Part shown: piece after piece, positions 1 through 7,086 of the stretch
Numbering within the stretch: the first letter of the stretch is position 1
Layout: each line of letters begins with the position of its first letter
Assembly (NCBI GenBank): GCA_945872805.1
Contig: CAMCBE010000011.1
Span: 1 to 17,562, forward strand
Source: Chitinophaga pinensis
GTDB taxonomy: Bacteria; Bacteroidota; Bacteroidia; Chitinophagales; Chitinophagaceae
Direction of reading: 5' to 3'
Length of the DNA stretch: 17,562 bases
Made by a program: the position numbers and the translations under genes
The notes under the pieces: model-generated
Seen by the model: only the letters and a program-made list of their open reading frames with translations
What the model was told of the DNA's origin: nothing
The model's database searches: none

Positions 1-98
1 CCATGTAGTATGTCAAATTGCTAAGTGTAGTAAGTGAATTTAGCCAATTTATCTAAACAGAATTGTACGACTAACTAAATAATTCATAAAAAGATTAA

Positions 99-998
99 TC
101 AAAGCCACTTACGTTTTCTGAACCACAGGTAAATAAATATAAAGACCAATAGCATTAATCCTATCGTGATAGGATACCCATACTCCCATGATAATTCTGG
201 CATGTACTTAAAGTTCATGCCGTAAACACCGACAATGAATGTAAGGGGTAAAAAATAAGCAGAAAAAAGTGTCAATACTTTCATCACCTCACTAGTCTTT
301 TGTCCATTATAAGACATATGCGTAGAGAGTAGATTTTGTGCGTCTTCACTCAACTGATCATAAAATAAAAGGAGCTTTTTATGATTATCGCGTATGTCTT
401 GTATTTCATTTGATTTTTTATGTCTGTGCAACAATGACGTGATGACCTCTTCGGTTAGCAATAATAATTTTTTTGAAATCCCTACTCTCCGTTTCAACAC
501 ATATAACGTTTCAATGGAAATTTTACTCGAACTCTTCAGAAACAGCTTTGTCTCAAATTCTTCAATTTGTTTATTCAATACTGCAGCATGCTCATTGTAT
601 GTTAATTGCACCCTTGATACTATTTTGAGAATCAAAAAATGAACTGAGTTGATTCGGCCACTTTCAATAAACTGCTCTCCAATTGAATTTAATTCCGGTG
701 CTGGTAGTCTATGAATAGTCAACACCACTTTATCGTTGAAAAAAATAGCAATCTTAGTAGATAAACTTTGTATTGAATAAGTCTTCGGCGCATTCAGCAA
801 TACTTTTCGAAGAATAATAAAGTTAAAGTCATCTCCTTCTTCAAATTTGGGCAAGTGATCGGGCTCTAAGCTATCATAGAGATTATGATGGTTCAAATTG
901 AACCGTGCACTCACTTCTTTTAAGCCCTCTATAGTAGGCTTAGTGATATCAATCCATGTAAATTCATCATTGGATGAATGCTTTTCGATGACTTCCAT
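99..998 (-). CDS. corA: CorA-family magnesium/cobalt transporter
   Basis: This gene encodes a 299-residue CorA-type divalent cation channel (Mg2+, Co2+, possibly Ni2+) of the inner membrane. The N-terminal about 240 residues form the soluble alpha/beta plus long-helix cytoplasmic domain. Two C-terminal membrane helices follow (about 242-258 and 277-294), and the selectivity motif YGMN sits at residues 259-262 at the end of the first helix, followed by FKYMPEL as in the family. The tail is basic (RKRK), consistent with a cytoplasmic C-terminus. Length is normal for CorA (about 300-320). The ATG at 996-998 gives a start typical of the family; no strong Shine-Dalgarno is seen, which is common in Bacteroidota. 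The gene is transcribed alone, divergently from the Rieske gene across a 194-base gap. Family assignment is secure; the preferred ion is inferred. Confidence 0.95.
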   Translation of the reverse strand: MEVIEKHSSNDEFTWIDITKPTIEGLKEVSARFNLNHHNLYDSLEPDHLPKFEEGDDFNFIILRKVLLNAPKTYSIQSLSTKIAIFFNDKVVLTIHRLPAPELNSIGEQFIESGRINSVHFLILKIVSRVQLTYNEHAAVLNKQIEEFETKLFLKSSSKISIETLYVLKRRVGISKKLLLLTEEVITSLLHRHKKSNEIQDIRDNHKKLLLFYDQLSEDAQNLLSTHMSYNGQKTSEVMKVLTLFSAYFLPLTFIVGVYGMNFKYMPELSWEYGYPITIGLMLLVFIFIYLWFRKRKWL

Positions 999-1192
999 AA
1001 ATTCAGTTATTGACTAAAAGATAAATCAAATTAGTTGATAGAATAATGAAAAACCAAAAAGTAACCCATATTTAGCTAAAATGCATTCCCACGTATCCCC
1101 CTGATATTGAAAAAAATGATACTAATCTCAATTAACATTCTATTAGTAAACCAATCTTAAAATAAGAGTCATAATCTTCAAACAATATACAT
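999..1192. promoter_or_regulatory. Divergent intergenic region between corA and the Rieske gene, with an inverted repeat
   Basis: This 194-base AT-rich gap is the longest gene-free stretch of the window and must hold the promoters of both divergent genes. A perfect 7-bp inverted repeat, TACTAAT (1120-1126) and ATTAGTA (1142-1148) with a 15-base spacer, lies 45-73 bases before the Rieske ATG and could be an operator. No unambiguous Bacteroidota -33/-7 promoter match could be fixed by eye. Short AT-rich repeats can arise by chance. Confidence 0.35.
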
Positions 1193-1603
1193 ATGGATCG
1201 TAAAGAATTTCTTTCTGCCTTAGGACTTGGTAGTACCGCTTTGATTGCTATATCTTGTTTGCAAGCCTGCTCGAAAACAGATGCTGCTCGTGGTGCAGGA
1301 TTAGATTTCACCTTAGACTTAACCAATGGCGCCTATTCCGCCCTATCAAATCCAGGTGGATATGTGACAGTTCAGGGAGTAGTTGTTGCAAGAACCACAA
1401 ATAATAGCTATTTAGCTGTTTCTGCAGCGTGCCCGCATGAAGGTATCAACGTAGAGTACCAAGGAAATCAAAATCAATTCTTTTGTCCTGCCCATGGATC
1501 CTATTTTTCTTCGACAGGATCAAGAACTGCTGGTCCAGCCCAGCGAGGATTAACCCAATACCAGACTGCCTTAACAGGCAACTCATTAAGGGTTTATGCA
1601 TAA
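1193..1603 (+). CDS. Rieske [2Fe-2S] lipoprotein
   Basis: This encodes a 136-residue exported Rieske iron-sulfur protein. The N-terminus has a hydrophobic segment (about 8-25) ending in a lipobox LQAC with Cys26 as the likely lipidated residue, so the protein is probably anchored to a membrane facing the periplasm. The Rieske ligands are clear: Cys80-Pro-His82 and Cys98-Pro-Ala-His101, with 15 residues between the two pairs and the usual HGSYF after the second. The signal has DRKEFL near the start, a Tat-like pattern with Lys in place of the second Arg. No oxygenase, cytochrome bc1 or arsenite oxidase catalytic subunit is encoded nearby, so this is a stand-alone electron carrier. It is followed after 39 bases by a b561-like gene and then yceI on the same strand, suggesting a shared redox role. 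The partner is unknown. Confidence 0.9.
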   Translation: MDRKEFLSALGLGSTALIAISCLQACSKTDAARGAGLDFTLDLTNGAYSALSNPGGYVTVQGVVVARTTNNSYLAVSAACPHEGINVEYQGNQNQFFCPAHGSYFSSTGSRTAGPAQRGLTQYQTALTGNSLRVYA

Positions 1604-1642
1604 ACCGTTACCTTTGCCAAGTACAATACACAATATTTTAGC

Positions 1643-2260
1643 ATGAAATGTTTTTTCACTGTCCTTCTCTCATTACTCTCTTTTCACCTATTTGCTCAAG
1701 ATGACATGTTAAATGACTTGATGAAAACGCAAGACACAAGCACATCATTATTGCCAAACAAAATGCTCTTCACGCAACGCATATTTTGGGGTGAGCATGG
1801 ATTGCTTAGAAGTGTCTATCCTTTAACTCCCATAAACAGAGAAAAAGAATTGAAATTAAGACGTGGAATGTTGGTAACACACCAAGTACTTGGATTTGTA
1901 ACCCTTGGGGGAATGATAGGTCAGGGTATTGTTGGGGCTAAACTCTACAATGCTTCAGGATCTAATTACAGCAATCTTAGAAATATTCATGAAGGACTTG
2001 GAGCGGCAGTTAACTTAACCTATTCGACTACTGCCTTTATGTCTCTGTTCACACCTCCACCACTCATCAATCGAGATCGAAAAATATCATCCATCAGAAT
2101 ACACAAATGGCTTGCTGTTGTACATATGTCTGGCATGATTGCTACGAACGTTCTTGCCGGATTAGTGCAGCAACACCCAGAATTAAAACCTTATCACCGC
2201 GCAGCAGCTTATACCACCTTTGCCAGCTTTGGTGCAGCTGTAATCGCTATTAAATTTTAA
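1643..2260 (+). CDS. Four-helix cytochrome b561-like membrane protein
   Basis: This encodes a 205-residue protein with a cleavable-looking signal peptide (1-19, ending FAQ), an extracytoplasmic segment to about residue 72, then four predicted membrane helices at about 76-99, 115-136, 153-174 and 185-204. A histidine sits at the start of each helix: His80, His116, His154 and His185 (plus His161). Pairing helix 1 with 3 and helix 2 with 4 would give two bis-His haem sites, the arrangement known for the cytochrome b561 core; the spacing of 36, 38 and 31 residues is close to that family. The stop is only 3 bases before the yceI ATG, so the two are surely cotranscribed. Enterobacteria also pair a b561 gene (yceJ) with yceI, which supports the call. 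Haem binding is inferred from residue pattern only; I did not recognise a named family. Confidence 0.6.
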   Translation: MKCFFTVLLSLLSFHLFAQDDMLNDLMKTQDTSTSLLPNKMLFTQRIFWGEHGLLRSVYPLTPINREKELKLRRGMLVTHQVLGFVTLGGMIGQGIVGAKLYNASGSNYSNLRNIHEGLGAAVNLTYSTTAFMSLFTPPPLINRDRKISSIRIHKWLAVVHMSGMIATNVLAGLVQQHPELKPYHRAAAYTTFASFGAAVIAIKF

Positions 2261-2263
2261 TTT

Positions 2264-2785
2264 ATGCGTATACTCATACTACTATTACTGCTTCCCTCGT
2301 TGTTGATGGCTCAAAAAAAGCCATTAGACAAAAAGAATTCATCAGTTACCTATGCCATGAATCATATTTTGCATAGTTGGACAGGAACATCAAAAGATTT
2401 AAATGGAGCAGTTCAACTAAACGGCTCTGGTAAAATTGAAAAGGTTGCCATCGTTACAAAAGTGAGTGCATTTGATTCAGAAAATTCAAACCGCGATGCC
2501 CATATGATGGAAGTAGTTAAAGCAATAAAATACCCTAATGTAAGTTTTTATAGCACTTCCATAATAGAAACCAAGCCTGGTGAACTGGAAGTAAAAGGCA
2601 TGCTTGCATTTCATGGAGTAAATAAAGAAACTAGCTTTAAGGCATTAACGACAACAAAAGGCTCAACCTCAATGGTAAAAGGAGAATTCATTTTTCTACT
2701 TGAAGACTATAATCTTGAAAGACCTTCCTTCATGCTGAATAAAGTAGACAATGAAGTGAAGCTCAGTTTTGAAGTGAGTTACTAA
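2264..2785 (+). CDS. YceI family periplasmic lipid-binding protein
   Basis: This encodes a 173-residue YceI-family protein with a short signal peptide (1-16, ending LLMA before Gln17), so it is exported. YceI proteins form a lipocalin-like beta-barrel that binds long isoprenoid chains such as polyprenyl or quinone tails. Diagnostic family segments are visible: the opening strand SSVTYAMNHILHSWTGTS (residues 26-43), the core FDSENSNRDAHM (70-81) followed by the YPNVSF strand, and the LAFHGVNKE turn (114-122), all matching the usual YceI layout. Length is normal. The start is fixed by tight spacing of 3 bases after the b561-like gene. In this context a role in carrying or sensing an isoprenoid quinone next to Rieske and b561-like partners is plausible, but this is inference. 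Confidence 0.9.
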   Translation: MRILILLLLLPSLLMAQKKPLDKKNSSVTYAMNHILHSWTGTSKDLNGAVQLNGSGKIEKVAIVTKVSAFDSENSNRDAHMMEVVKAIKYPNVSFYSTSIIETKPGELEVKGMLAFHGVNKETSFKALTTTKGSTSMVKGEFIFLLEDYNLERPSFMLNKVDNEVKLSFEVSY

Positions 2786-2841
2786 GCCAACTAAGCCCTT
2801 TAAACTTTATTGTTCTATAGATTATCTTCATACACTGAAGT

Positions 2842-3084
2842 ATGACCGATACTAAAATATACTACAAATATATTCACAATGCTCTTCTGGAATTAGCGAT
2901 TCCTGAAAAAGCGAAGTTCTTTCCGAGATTCTTCAAAACTGGAAAAGGAGAATACGGAGAAGGTGATCGGTTTATAGGCGTTACAGTTCCCAACCAACGT
3001 AAAATCGCACAACAATTTCAAAAAGCAGCAGATGATCAGTTGATTATAAAACTACTTGACTGTTTTTATATTAAGAAATTGTAA
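2842..3084 (+). pseudogene. Truncated AlkD-like DNA alkylation repair gene
   Basis: This 80-codon reading frame matches only the N-terminal third of AlkD-like DNA alkylation repair proteins (HEAT-like repeat DNA glycosylases, normally about 220-240 residues). The family hallmark is present at residues 29-53: RFFKTGKGEYGEGDRF, then a VPNQRK segment. Similarity stops near residue 73; after LIIKLLD the sequence reads CFYIKKL and ends. The 86 bases between this stop and ppk1 are far too short to hold the missing middle and end, so most of the gene has been deleted. A stretch at about 3106-3170 (reading SRSCLR and, in the next frame, ITKLRSVKK) may be a decayed family C-terminus, but the match is weak. 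The catalytic Trp/Asp region is missing, so no repair activity is expected. Confidence 0.8.
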
Positions 3085-3170
3085 AACGAATAATAAAGTC
3101 GTGTAAAATCGTCAAGAAGCTGCTTGAGATTACTAAATTACGCTCAGTTAAAAAGAATATTAAAAGTTAT

Positions 3171-5270
3171 ATGTCTAAAAGTGTATATGTACAACGTGAT
3201 ATAAGTTGGCTTAGTTTCAATGCGAGAGTCCTTCAAGAAGCAAATGACCCAAGTGTTCCATTGAAAGAACGTATTCGATTTTTAGGAATTTTCTCGAATA
3301 ACCTTGATGAGTTCTTCCGGATTAGGGTTGCCACCTTGAAAAGAATGACTGAATTCATCAGCAAAAAGGAAAAACTATCAGTCCATTTTGAAGAAAGTCC
3401 GACAGAAGTACTTAACGATATATTGAAAATCGTTCTACAACAACAGAATGAGTTCAATAGAATATGGAGTAATATCCAAATTGAATTAAAAAGAAACGGA
3501 ATTTTTCTAAAAAATGAAAAACAGTTAACCCGTGATCAAAAGATATTTGTGACTAACTTTTTTGAAAAAGAAGTACGCTCAAATATTATTCCCTTAATGA
3601 TTGAGAGCTTGCCAGAATTACCATACTTAAGGGATAAGAGTATTTATTTAGGTGTGGTGATGCAAAAGAAAAATTCTGCTTACAAGGAAAAATATGCCTT
3701 GATCGAAATACCTTCAAAAACAATCGGCAGATTCATATCGTTGCCAACCGGAAAGTCAAATGAACAACACATCATTCTTTTAGAAGATATTGTGCGGTAC
3801 AATCTTCCATATATATTTTCCTATTTTGGCTATGACAATTTTGAAGCCCATATTTTCAAGGTTACCAAAGATGCTGAAATCGACCTCGATAATGACATCA
3901 GTACGTCCTTTGTCGAAAAAATACAAAAAGGACTAAAAAGTAGAAGAAAGGGAAAGCCAGTGCGTTTCGTATATGATAAAGAAATGAATAGTGGTCTGTT
4001 GAATTACTTGGCCAAAAAACTGAACCTTGATAAAAAAAGTTCCGTAATACCTGGAGGACGTATCCATAATTTCAAACATTTCATGGATTTCCCTGATGTT
4101 TTCCCCTCCCAAAAAAAGAAATCCTCCCCGTTCACTCATCCCGCACTTAAAAATGCAATTCGAGTAACAGACGTGATAGACAAAAAAGATGTACTCCTTC
4201 ATTTCCCATACCATTCCTTTAGTGCTATTATAGATTTACTTAGGGAAGCCGCAATAGATCCTGATGTACAATCGTTAAAAATAACAGCATACCGACTAGC
4301 CACTGAATCAAAAATCATAAACGCATTAATCAACGCAGCAAGAAATGGGAAAAAAGTTGAGGTCATGCTGGAACTAAAAGCACGATTTGATGAAGAAGCA
4401 AATCTAGAATGGAAGAGCATACTTGAAGAAGAAGGAATTAAAGTGCTGATTGGAGTTCCAAACATGAAAGTACATGCCAAAATATGTGTAATCAAGAAAA
4501 GAGTTGGAAACAGAACAATACAATATGGTTTTATAAGCACAGGGAATTTGAATGAAAAGACTGCCAATTTCTATGGAGATCATTGTCTTCTAACCTCCAA
4601 CAGGAATATCATGGCTGATATCAATAGAATCTTCTTTTATTTGGAAAATCCAATCTTGCATTCAAGTGCATTAAAAGAATGCAAAACATTATTAGCGAGT
4701 CCGTTTCAAATGAGAAAAAGCTTTACAGAACTTATTGAAAAAGAAGTAAAAGAAGCGAAGAAGGGAAGACCTGCATCAATCACACTAAAACTGAATTCCT
4801 TAAGTGATGTCAAATTGATTGAACAACTATATCATGCATCTGCACAAGGAGTTGAAGTAAATATTATAATTCGAGGTATTTATTCTATCAAAAAACATCC
4901 CAAGAAAAACGAGAAACATATTTATGCGGTAAGTATAGTGGATGAATTCTTAGAGCATGCTCGAGTTGTAATATTTCACAATGCGGGTAATATAAAAGTA
5001 TATATTTCCAGCGCAGATTGGATGGTGAGAAACCTAGACCACCGAATTGAAGCAGCATGCCCAATTCTCGATGTTGAATTAAAAAATGAACTCATTGAGA
5101 TTATAAAAATACAACTAGATGATAGCGTAAAATCTAGAATATTAGATCCGGAATTAAATAACAACTATGTATCTTCACAGGGTAAAAAAAGGGTGCGCTC
5201 TCAATTAGCAACCTATAATTATTTAAATAAAAAATTATTATCACCAATACGTGAGATTAGCCGCAATTGA
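3171..5270 (+). CDS. ppk1: Polyphosphate kinase 1
   Basis: This encodes a 699-residue PPK1, which reversibly moves the terminal phosphate of ATP onto inorganic polyphosphate. The N-terminal domain opens with RDISWLSFNARVLQEA (9-24) and FSNNLDEFFRIRV (41-53), both diagnostic. The two phospholipase D-like catalytic domains follow. His435, in NMKVHAK, corresponds to the phosphorylated histidine of the Escherichia coli enzyme, Arg375 and Arg405 match its metal/phosphate-binding arginines, and His596 in FLEHARV matches the second essential histidine. The later ISSADWMVRNLDHRIE segment (612-627) is also canonical. Length is standard (E. coli about 688). The ATG at 3171 is two codons before a family-typical start. 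The stop overlaps the GTG start of the next gene, ppx, by 20 bases, implying translational coupling of synthesis and breakdown of polyphosphate. Confidence 0.97.
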   Translation: MSKSVYVQRDISWLSFNARVLQEANDPSVPLKERIRFLGIFSNNLDEFFRIRVATLKRMTEFISKKEKLSVHFEESPTEVLNDILKIVLQQQNEFNRIWSNIQIELKRNGIFLKNEKQLTRDQKIFVTNFFEKEVRSNIIPLMIESLPELPYLRDKSIYLGVVMQKKNSAYKEKYALIEIPSKTIGRFISLPTGKSNEQHIILLEDIVRYNLPYIFSYFGYDNFEAHIFKVTKDAEIDLDNDISTSFVEKIQKGLKSRRKGKPVRFVYDKEMNSGLLNYLAKKLNLDKKSSVIPGGRIHNFKHFMDFPDVFPSQKKKSSPFTHPALKNAIRVTDVIDKKDVLLHFPYHSFSAIIDLLREAAIDPDVQSLKITAYRLATESKIINALINAARNGKKVEVMLELKARFDEEANLEWKSILEEEGIKVLIGVPNMKVHAKICVIKKRVGNRTIQYGFISTGNLNEKTANFYGDHCLLTSNRNIMADINRIFFYLENPILHSSALKECKTLLASPFQMRKSFTELIEKEVKEAKKGRPASITLKLNSLSDVKLIEQLYHASAQGVEVNIIIRGIYSIKKHPKKNEKHIYAVSIVDEFLEHARVVIFHNAGNIKVYISSADWMVRNLDHRIEAACPILDVELKNELIEIIKIQLDDSVKSRILDPELNNNYVSSQGKKRVRSQLATYNYLNKKLLSPIREISRN

Positions 5271-6132
5271 TATCGGAACTAATGCATGCAGATTGCTCAT
5301 TTCAGAAATAACTATTGATGATAACAATAAGCCTCAATTCAATAAATTAAATCTTATTCGCGTCCCTCTTAGGCTCGGTTTCGACGTATTTGAAACAGGC
5401 TTAATTTCAAAAGAAAAAAAGGGGATGATGCTTCAAACCATGAAAGCATATGCCCACCTTATGAATGCATATAAGGTAGAAAAAAATATTGCCGTAGCTA
5501 CTAGTGCGATGCGTGATGCCAAAAATCGTGATGAGGTTGTTAGAAAGATTTTTCTTGAAACCGGTATTAGCATTAAAGTAATCACAGGAGATTTCGAGGC
5601 TTCCCTCATTTATGAAAATCATATTGCAGAAAACTTAAACGAGAATAATTCTTACCTATATATTGATGTAGGTGGAGGTAGCACTGAGTTGACTTTTTTC
5701 TGCAACAAAGAACTAGTTTTTAAAAAATCTTTTAATATTGGCACTATTAGGCTTTTAAAAAATACAGTTGATGAAGGGATGTGGGATGTTATGAAGGAAA
5801 CGATTAGAGAAAATATAAAAGGACAGAAAAATGTTGTAGCGATAGGAACAGGCGGAAACATAAACAAAATATTTTCACTCAGTAAAAAAAAGGAAGACAA
5901 ACCATTAAACCTCGAATTACTAAAGGACTATCACCGTGAATTTTCTTCATTTTCATTAGAGGATCGAATTAAAACATATAATATGCGTGAGGATAGAGCA
6001 GATGTAATCGTCCCAGCGCTGCTCATTTATATTCAAATTATGAAATGGGCTGACATTGATGAAATCTTAGTCCCGAAAATTGGACTTGCAGATGGCCTTA
6101 TACAGCATCTCTATGCAGAGATGAACCCTTAA
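5251..6132 (+). CDS. ppx: Ppx/GppA family exopolyphosphatase
   Basis: This encodes a 293-residue Ppx/GppA phosphatase of the short type, holding only the two actin-like ATPase-fold domains and lacking the C-terminal HD-type domains of the roughly 500-residue E. coli Ppx. Seen motifs: phosphate loop 1 AAIDIGTNACRLL (4-16), the catalytic-acid region ITGDFEASLIY with Glu116, phosphate loop 2 YIDVGGGSTEL (137-147) and AIGTGGN (197-203). It should release phosphate from polyphosphate ends, or hydrolyse pppGpp; the two activities cannot be separated from sequence, but adjacency to ppk1 favours polyphosphate. The start is GTG at 5251, inside the ppk1 end; no ATG lies upstream in this frame close by, and the next codons give the canonical family N-terminus, so GTG is preferred. 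Confidence 0.92.
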   Translation: MRLAAIDIGTNACRLLISEITIDDNNKPQFNKLNLIRVPLRLGFDVFETGLISKEKKGMMLQTMKAYAHLMNAYKVEKNIAVATSAMRDAKNRDEVVRKIFLETGISIKVITGDFEASLIYENHIAENLNENNSYLYIDVGGGSTELTFFCNKELVFKKSFNIGTIRLLKNTVDEGMWDVMKETIRENIKGQKNVVAIGTGGNINKIFSLSKKKEDKPLNLELLKDYHREFSSFSLEDRIKTYNMREDRADVIVPALLIYIQIMKWADIDEILVPKIGLADGLIQHLYAEMNP

Positions 6133-6133
6133 C

Positions 6134-6163
6134 ATCAAATTCATATTATCATTTCGATTTGAT
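6134..6163 (+). repeat. AT-rich inverted repeat between ppx and the LpxH-like gene
   Basis: ATCAAAT (6134-6140) is the reverse complement of ATTTGAT (6157-6163), separated by 16 bases, in the 64-88 base gap after ppx. The stem is AT-rich and not followed by a clean T-run, so it is a poor intrinsic terminator; it may be a weak hairpin in the operon mRNA or chance. Confidence 0.25.
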
Positions 6164-6220
6164 AACAATCAGCTAACGATAGTGTAAAGAATTGTTTTGA
6201 AATTTAATAAACCAATTCTT

Positions 6221-7081
6221 ATGATAAGAAGAGAAGCTGATGTTATCGTATTAAGCGACCTCCATCTTGGAACTTATGGTTGCCATGCCATGGAACTTGT
6301 TGACTATATCAGAAGTATTCAGCCTAAAATACTAATCCTCAACGGAGACATCATTGATATTTGGCAATTCAGAAAACATTATTTTCCTGCCGCACACATG
6401 CAAGTGATAAAAGAAATTTTTAGCCTAATGGCGAAAGGGACTCAAGTTGTATATATCACAGGGAATCATGATGAGTCACTCAGAAGATATAGTGGGCTAC
6501 AAATGGGAAATCTCCTGTTAACAGATAAATACGTGATGGACCTTGATGGAGAAAAAACATGGATATTCCATGGAGATGTATTTGATGCCACAACCAAGGG
6601 GAGCGCAAAAATGATTGCCAAGTTAGGGGGTCAAGGTTATGATATGCTGATTTTGCTAAATAGAGCAATTAATTGGTTGCTTAAAATGGTTGGTAAAGAA
6701 AAAATGAGCTTGAGCAAAAAAGTTAAAAATAGTGTGAAAAAGGCCGTTTCATGGATTAGCAATTTTGAACAAATAGCAGCAGAATTAGCCATTGAGAAAA
6801 AATATAAAAATGTTATTTGCGGACATATACATCAACCTCAAATAAAAGAAGTTAAAACTGAAAAGGGATCTGTTACATATATGAACAGTGGTGATTGGAT
6901 TGAAAATCTCACTTCACTTGAGTACAATCAAGGGAAATGGGAAATTTTCCAATATGAAGAAAAGGAAATTACAAAAGCAGATATAAGCGTATTCAAAAAG
7001 GAAAATAAAATTCCAATATTGGATATCCTTACCGATGAGGTTGCTGTATTCTTTAATTCAATGACAGCTACAATTCAATAA
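6221..7081 (+). CDS. LpxH-like metallophosphoesterase (UDP-2,3-diacylglucosamine diphosphatase family)
   Basis: This encodes a calcineurin-type metallophosphoesterase of the LpxH-like group (COG2908). From this ATG it has 286 residues; a TTG at 6197 would add eight residues (MKFNKPIL). Numbering from that longer form, the metal-binding motifs are SDLHLG (20-25), NGDIID (49-54), GNHDE (89-93), HGDVFD (125-130) and CGHIHQ (208-213), a complete set. True LpxH cleaves the pyrophosphate of UDP-2,3-diacylglucosamine in lipid A synthesis; this protein is longer (LpxH about 240) and has a Lys-rich helical insert around 155-190, so it may be a paralogue acting on another nucleotide-linked or lipid pyrophosphate. 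I prefer the ATG because it begins two or three residues before the first strand. It is five bases from the following glycosyltransferase, so the two likely act together on an envelope lipid. Confidence 0.8.
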   Translation: MIRREADVIVLSDLHLGTYGCHAMELVDYIRSIQPKILILNGDIIDIWQFRKHYFPAAHMQVIKEIFSLMAKGTQVVYITGNHDESLRRYSGLQMGNLLLTDKYVMDLDGEKTWIFHGDVFDATTKGSAKMIAKLGGQGYDMLILLNRAINWLLKMVGKEKMSLSKKVKNSVKKAVSWISNFEQIAAELAIEKKYKNVICGHIHQPQIKEVKTEKGSVTYMNSGDWIENLTSLEYNQGKWEIFQYEEKEITKADISVFKKENKIPILDILTDEVAVFFNSMTATIQ

Positions 7082-7086
7082 AATAT

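Noticed and set aside
1..98. Left edge sequence as a gene end or RNA
   Set aside because: I see no reading frame, hairpin or RNA signature in these 98 bases; it is the edge of an intergenic region downstream of corA.
1132..1326. A 64-codon minus-strand frame across the Rieske start
   Set aside because: It overlaps the Rieske coding region and promoter, with no recognisable domain.
2826..2840. CTTCA-TACAC-TGAAG hairpin just before the AlkD remnant
   Set aside because: Only a 5-bp stem in AT-rich DNA before a broken gene; likely chance.
4199..4567. A 122-codon minus-strand frame inside ppk1
   Set aside because: It is antisense to the PPK1 catalytic domain; its hydrophobic Ser/Phe-rich translation is typical of a shadow of Lys/Glu-rich coding sequence.
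5884..5891. Run of eight A in ppx as a possible slippage or frameshift site
   Set aside because: The frame stays open with family motifs before it and a normal C-terminus after it; such runs are common in AT-rich genomes.
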